Program-made: the position numbers and the translations under genes
DNA from: JAKQDP01 sp964536975
GTDB lineage: Bacteria > Patescibacteriota > Patescibacteriia > 2-01-FULL-39-33
Direction of reading: 5' to 3'
Assembly (NCBI GenBank): GCA_964536975.1
Contig: CAZHYS010000023.1
Location: 1-7,313, forward strand
Length of the DNA: 7,313 nucleotides
The notes under the pieces: model-generated
What the model saw: the letters and a program-made list of their open reading frames with translations, nothing else
Told to the model about the DNA's origin: nothing
Database searches by the model: none
Shown: positions 5,317-7,313 of the stretch, in pieces
Layout: every line of letters starts with the position of its first letter
Numbering within the stretch: position 1 is the stretch's first letter

Positions 5317-5901
5317 CTAATAAGTCTCACACTTCAATTGGTAAAACGCTTGGGCGTGATCGCAAGACGGACACTTAGTCGGAGCCTCTTTGCCAAAGTG
5401 GGCATAACCGCACTCGCGGCAAACCCACCACACCTCTTCGTCTTTTTTGAATACCGTGCCGGCCTCCACTTCTTTGAGCAGTTTCAAATATCGTTCCTCG
5501 TGATGCTGTTCGGCTTTGGCGATGTTGCGCAACCGGACGGCAATTTCTGTGAGGCCTTCTTTCTCGGCAGTATCGGCGAACGATGGGTACATCTCCGAAT
5601 ATTCATGATTCTCGCCAGCGGCCGCCGCTTTCAGATTGGCCGCGGTATTGCCATAAGCGGTCGGCACGACCGCTTCCACGGCAATCTCCGGCAAGTCAGC
5701 GCCCGATTTTTCCTTTAATTCCTGAATGTGGACGAACAATCTTTTGGCATGCTGTCTTTCCTGGTCGGCGATTTCTTGAAAAATCGCGCCAATCTGCTCA
5801 TAACCCTCTTTGATGGCAATGGAAGCGTAAAAATTATAACGATTTCTGGCCTGCGATTCACCGACAAAGGCTTTGGCCAGATTTTGCAGGGTTTCTTTCA
5901 T
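5317..5901 (-). CDS. rbr: Rubrerythrin (peroxide-reducing diiron protein)
   Basis: The 194-aa product reduces hydrogen peroxide to water in anaerobes, taking electrons from rubredoxin or NAD(P)H-linked donors in the cytoplasm. Residues 1-145 form the ferritin-like four-helix domain with diiron ligands E15 (GESQAR), E48 and H51 (ERQH), E97 and E100 (GENHEY), E131 and H134 (EQHH). Residues 155-194 form a C-terminal rubredoxin domain with C161-x2-C164 and C177-x2-C180. The full ligand set and length match classical rubrerythrin. It is complete: ATG at 5901 and TAG at 5319-5317, the stop touching the assembly gap. A good promoter lies about 40 bp upstream, so it can be transcribed independently of the MGMT-like gene. 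There is no Shine-Dalgarno sequence in the AT-rich leader. It functionally pairs with the superoxide reductase across the gap. Confidence 0.97.
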   Translation of the reverse strand: MKETLQNLAKAFVGESQARNRYNFYASIAIKEGYEQIGAIFQEIADQERQHAKRLFVHIQELKEKSGADLPEIAVEAVVPTAYGNTAANLKAAAAGENHEYSEMYPSFADTAEKEGLTEIAVRLRNIAKAEQHHEERYLKLLKEVEAGTVFKKDEEVWWVCRECGYAHFGKEAPTKCPSCDHAQAFYQLKCETY

Positions 5902-5937
5902 AATTTTTAAATTATTTTTTATCTTGCTTTCCCTGCT

Positions 5938-5966
5938 ATTTTAACACTAATAAAAACAAAGGGCAA
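5938..5966 (-). promoter_or_regulatory. Probable sigma-70-type promoter of rubrerythrin
   Basis: On the minus strand there is a -35 TTGCCC (5966-5961), a 17-bp spacer and a -10 TAAAAT (5943-5938) preceded by TGT (extended -10). The start would be near 5931, giving a leader of about 30 nt. It begins just after the stop of the MGMT-like gene. No clear PerR-type operator is visible. Confidence 0.6.
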
Positions 5967-5970
5967 ATCA

Positions 5971-6222
5971 TTAAATCGCCCCTTCTTGCCGCAAAATTTC
6001 CGCTTTTTTCGCGGCGCCACGGTTGTAGCCGCCAGTTCGGCCGTCGCTCCTGATCACCCGATGGCAAGATATTTTCGGATTATGATTCTTGTTCAAGATA
6101 TTGCCGACCGCCCGATACGCTTTCGGCCGGCCAGCTGCCGCCGCGACTGCTTGGTAAGTCATGGTTTGGCCGCGAGGGATTTTCGCCACCACGGCTAAAA
6201 CCCGTCGGGAAAATTCAGACAT
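5971..6222 (-). CDS. MGMT-family protein (methylated-DNA--cysteine S-methyltransferase DNA-binding domain only)
   Basis: The 83-aa product is the C-terminal, DNA-binding and active-site half of O6-alkylguanine-DNA alkyltransferases, with no N-terminal domain. It has FSRRVLAVVAKIPRGQTMTYQAVA (Tyr23 of the helix-turn-helix), RAVGNIL with the Arg-finger equivalent R37, and ISCHRVI with the acceptor Cys at C53, then DGRTGGYNRG. The catalytic Cys is kept, unlike alkyltransferase-like proteins with Trp or Ala there, so alkyl transfer is possible. The residue before it is Ser where the family motif PCHRV has Pro. Short stand-alone versions occur widely and may only flag lesions for excision repair. 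I chose the ATG at 6222; a TTG at 6249 in the same frame would add 9 residues with no family resemblance. It lies 41 nt after the upstream gene. Confidence 0.88.
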   Translation of the reverse strand: MSEFSRRVLAVVAKIPRGQTMTYQAVAAAAGRPKAYRAVGNILNKNHNPKISCHRVIRSDGRTGGYNRGAAKKAEILRQEGAI

Positions 6223-6263
6223 TATTATAGGATGAATTTTGCTAAACAAAAGCCAATAAAAAA

Positions 6264-7250
6264 TTACTGAAGATATTTTTCTTCATAGAACTGCGGCAGT
6301 TGGCACTGCAAAAAACCCACACAATCATTGGGTGCTTTAATATCAATGGCGTTTATGCATTTGATCATTTCCTTTGGCCAAGTGGCACATTCTTCCATGC
6401 AAGTATTATAAGCATCATTCAAATCCGCCGGCGTGACATCATCGGTAAACGCGCTACAATCTTTGTGTCTCTGGCAAGCATCGCTGCATTTATCAGAAAT
6501 AACTTTTTTCTCAATCGGCTTTGCCTCATCTTCGCATAATGATTTGAGATCCGATAAAATATTTCTTATTTTTTGATCATAATCCTCCATTTTAAAAATA
6601 TATTCATCCGGATTGATTATGTCCATTTCTATATTTGGCAAAGGCGGTACGTCAGATGTCAATTCCGGCACTTCCGATCCGGGACGGCCAGTATTGATTT
6701 CTGGCAAATCCGGAATATAATCTTCGGGAAGGCCGGAATCGCCGATAACCTCAATTCTCACATCCGGCAAAGGCGGTACGTCAGATGTCAATTCCGGCAC
6801 TTCCGATCCGGGACGGCCAAGTCCTTCCTCACTCCCGATAAGTTCCGGTTCAACATCCGGCAAAGGCGGTACGTCAGATGTCAATTCCGGCACTTCCGAT
6901 CCGGGACGGCCAAGTCCTTCCTCACTCCCGATAAGTTCCGGTTCAACATCCGGCAAAGGCGGTACGCTGTCCAGCCACCCCTTTTTCCTTTTAGACAAAT
7001 CATCCAGTCGCTTTTCAATGTCTTTAATCTGCTGATTGACTGAATTTTTATCATTACAATTATCACCGGCGGCCACCTTCAGCTGTTCGGTCTCGGCCAA
7101 TAAACTTTCATAGTCCGCCACGATACTCGCCGGATCGGTTGAAAAACCGTTCTGGCCACGACCAGAAAGATAATCCCAAGAAAAATAACCGCCGACACCC
7201 AAGATAACGACCGACGCGGCGGCGATTAATGCCTTTTGCGTTACGCTCAT
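6264..7250 (-). CDS. Membrane-anchored protein with Pro/Glu-rich tandem repeats and Cys-rich C-terminus, unknown function
   Basis: I do not recognise this 328-aa protein. Residues 7-25 are a hydrophobic helix (signal anchor) after a short N-terminus with one Lys, so the rest is probably outside the membrane. Residues 40-90 look helical and possibly coiled-coil. Residues 96-200 hold tandem repeats beginning VPPLPDVEPELIG and ending EVPELTSD. Units 1 and 2 (96-126, 127-157) are identical at 31 aa; unit 3 (158-200) carries a 12-aa insertion; a fourth starts at 201 (VPPLPNIEMD) and decays. Residues 235-328 hold nine of the ten cysteines, at 239, 255, 259, 265, 284, 288, 298, 310 and 316, including two CxxxC pairs (255/259, 284/288), suggesting a disulphide-stabilised helical domain. 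The layout of anchor, extended stalk and Cys-rich head suggests a surface protein, by inference. Start ATG 7250, stop TAA. Confidence 0.8.
   Translation of the reverse strand: MSVTQKALIAAASVVILGVGGYFSWDYLSGRGQNGFSTDPASIVADYESLLAETEQLKVAAGDNCNDKNSVNQQIKDIEKRLDDLSKRKKGWLDSVPPLPDVEPELIGSEEGLGRPGSEVPELTSDVPPLPDVEPELIGSEEGLGRPGSEVPELTSDVPPLPDVRIEVIGDSGLPEDYIPDLPEINTGRPGSEVPELTSDVPPLPNIEMDIINPDEYIFKMEDYDQKIRNILSDLKSLCEDEAKPIEKKVISDKCSDACQRHKDCSAFTDDVTPADLNDAYNTCMEECATWPKEMIKCINAIDIKAPNDCVGFLQCQLPQFYEEKYLQ
6637..6690. repeat. Separate partial copy of the 93-bp coding repeat
   Basis: These 54 bp are identical to the first part of the 93-bp repeat (matching from about 6764) but are separated from the tandem array by unique sequence encoding a divergent stretch with a 12-aa insertion. 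It encodes the end of protein repeat unit 3 and the start of the decayed fourth unit. Confidence 0.85.
6761..6966. repeat. 93-bp tandem repeat within the membrane-anchored protein gene
   Basis: There are two identical 93-bp copies (6761-6853 and 6854-6946) and a 20-bp partial third (6947-6966). The unit is a multiple of three, so copy-number change keeps the frame and adds or removes 31 residues. Absence of any synonymous difference shows recent duplication or ongoing homogenisation. Such arrays also collapse or expand in short-read assembly. Confidence 0.95.
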
Positions 7251-7313
7251 GGATTTTAAAATGATTTAATTATTTATTATTCCAAAGGCGGACCGCGTCA
7301 CGCCGTAAGAATT
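7251..7313. other. Upstream leader of the repeat-protein gene, no supported feature
   Basis: The first part next to the gene is very AT-rich and has TTAAAT and TAAAAT stretches that could act as -10 elements, but I find no -35 at proper spacing and no Shine-Dalgarno sequence. The far end (about 7287-7313) is GC-richer with no clear coding frame in the part visible. Confidence 0.5.

Noticed and set aside
6220..6229. TATAAT as -10 promoter of the MGMT-like gene
   Set aside because: It ends one base before the chosen ATG, so transcription would start inside the gene, and no good -35 lies 16-18 bp upstream.
6573..7043. 156-codon plus-strand frame with its own repeats
   Set aside because: It is the mirror of the tandem repeat in the minus-strand gene; the repeats force a long open frame in antisense.
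1054..7250. Alternative genetic code (UGA as Gly)
   Set aside because: dedA ends in TGA at a sensible family length, while other genes end in TAA or TAG, so the standard bacterial code fits.

Overview
The window looks like part of a draft or scaffolded genome of a small, anaerobic or microaerophilic bacterium, most likely of the Candidate Phyla Radiation (Patescibacteria, Parcubacteria-like). This placement is inference. It rests on the rpoD-dnaG-dedA block, weak or absent Shine-Dalgarno sites, a tRNA gene without an encoded CCA and with a group I intron, interspersed repeats of a kind I associate with such genomes, and an anaerobe-type oxygen defence (superoxide reductase plus rubrerythrin). 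TAA, TAG and TGA all end recognisable proteins, so the UGA=Gly code of Gracilibacteria/Absconditabacteria is not in use. Every gene I can support lies on the minus strand.

Positions 1-600 hold no protein gene but a complete RNA unit. It has a promoter (570-598), a tRNA-Asn(GUU) gene split by a 408-nt group I intron within the anticodon (tRNA 49-528, intron 87-494), and a strong palindromic terminator (3-51). The intron has a recognisable P1, conserved core strands, P7 and a GAAA-capped P9. Its peripheral regions carry two copies of a 24-bp pyrimidine/purine-rich repeat and one further dispersed-type repeat.

Positions 608-1049 look like a small element bounded by inverted arrays of four GTAAY-type heptamers. 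It encloses a four-helix-bundle (S23/Avd-like) gene broken by one in-frame TAA.

Positions 1054-5214 read as a probable operon, in transcription order: superoxide reductase (dfx), a DedA-family membrane protein, DNA primase (dnaG) and the primary sigma factor (rpoD). Spacing is 9 nt, a 17-nt overlap, and 26 nt. dnaG contains two adjacent perfect DnaA-box sequences. A 100-N assembly gap (5217-5316) separates this block from rubrerythrin (rbr), which has its own good promoter. Upstream of rbr lie a minimal MGMT-family gene and a membrane-anchored protein with a Pro/Glu-rich tandem repeat and a cysteine-rich C-terminus.

Taken together, the genes cover replication priming, housekeeping transcription, peroxide/superoxide removal and possibly alkylated-DNA repair. 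The least ordinary parts are the split tRNA-Asn gene and the heptamer-flanked four-helix-bundle element.
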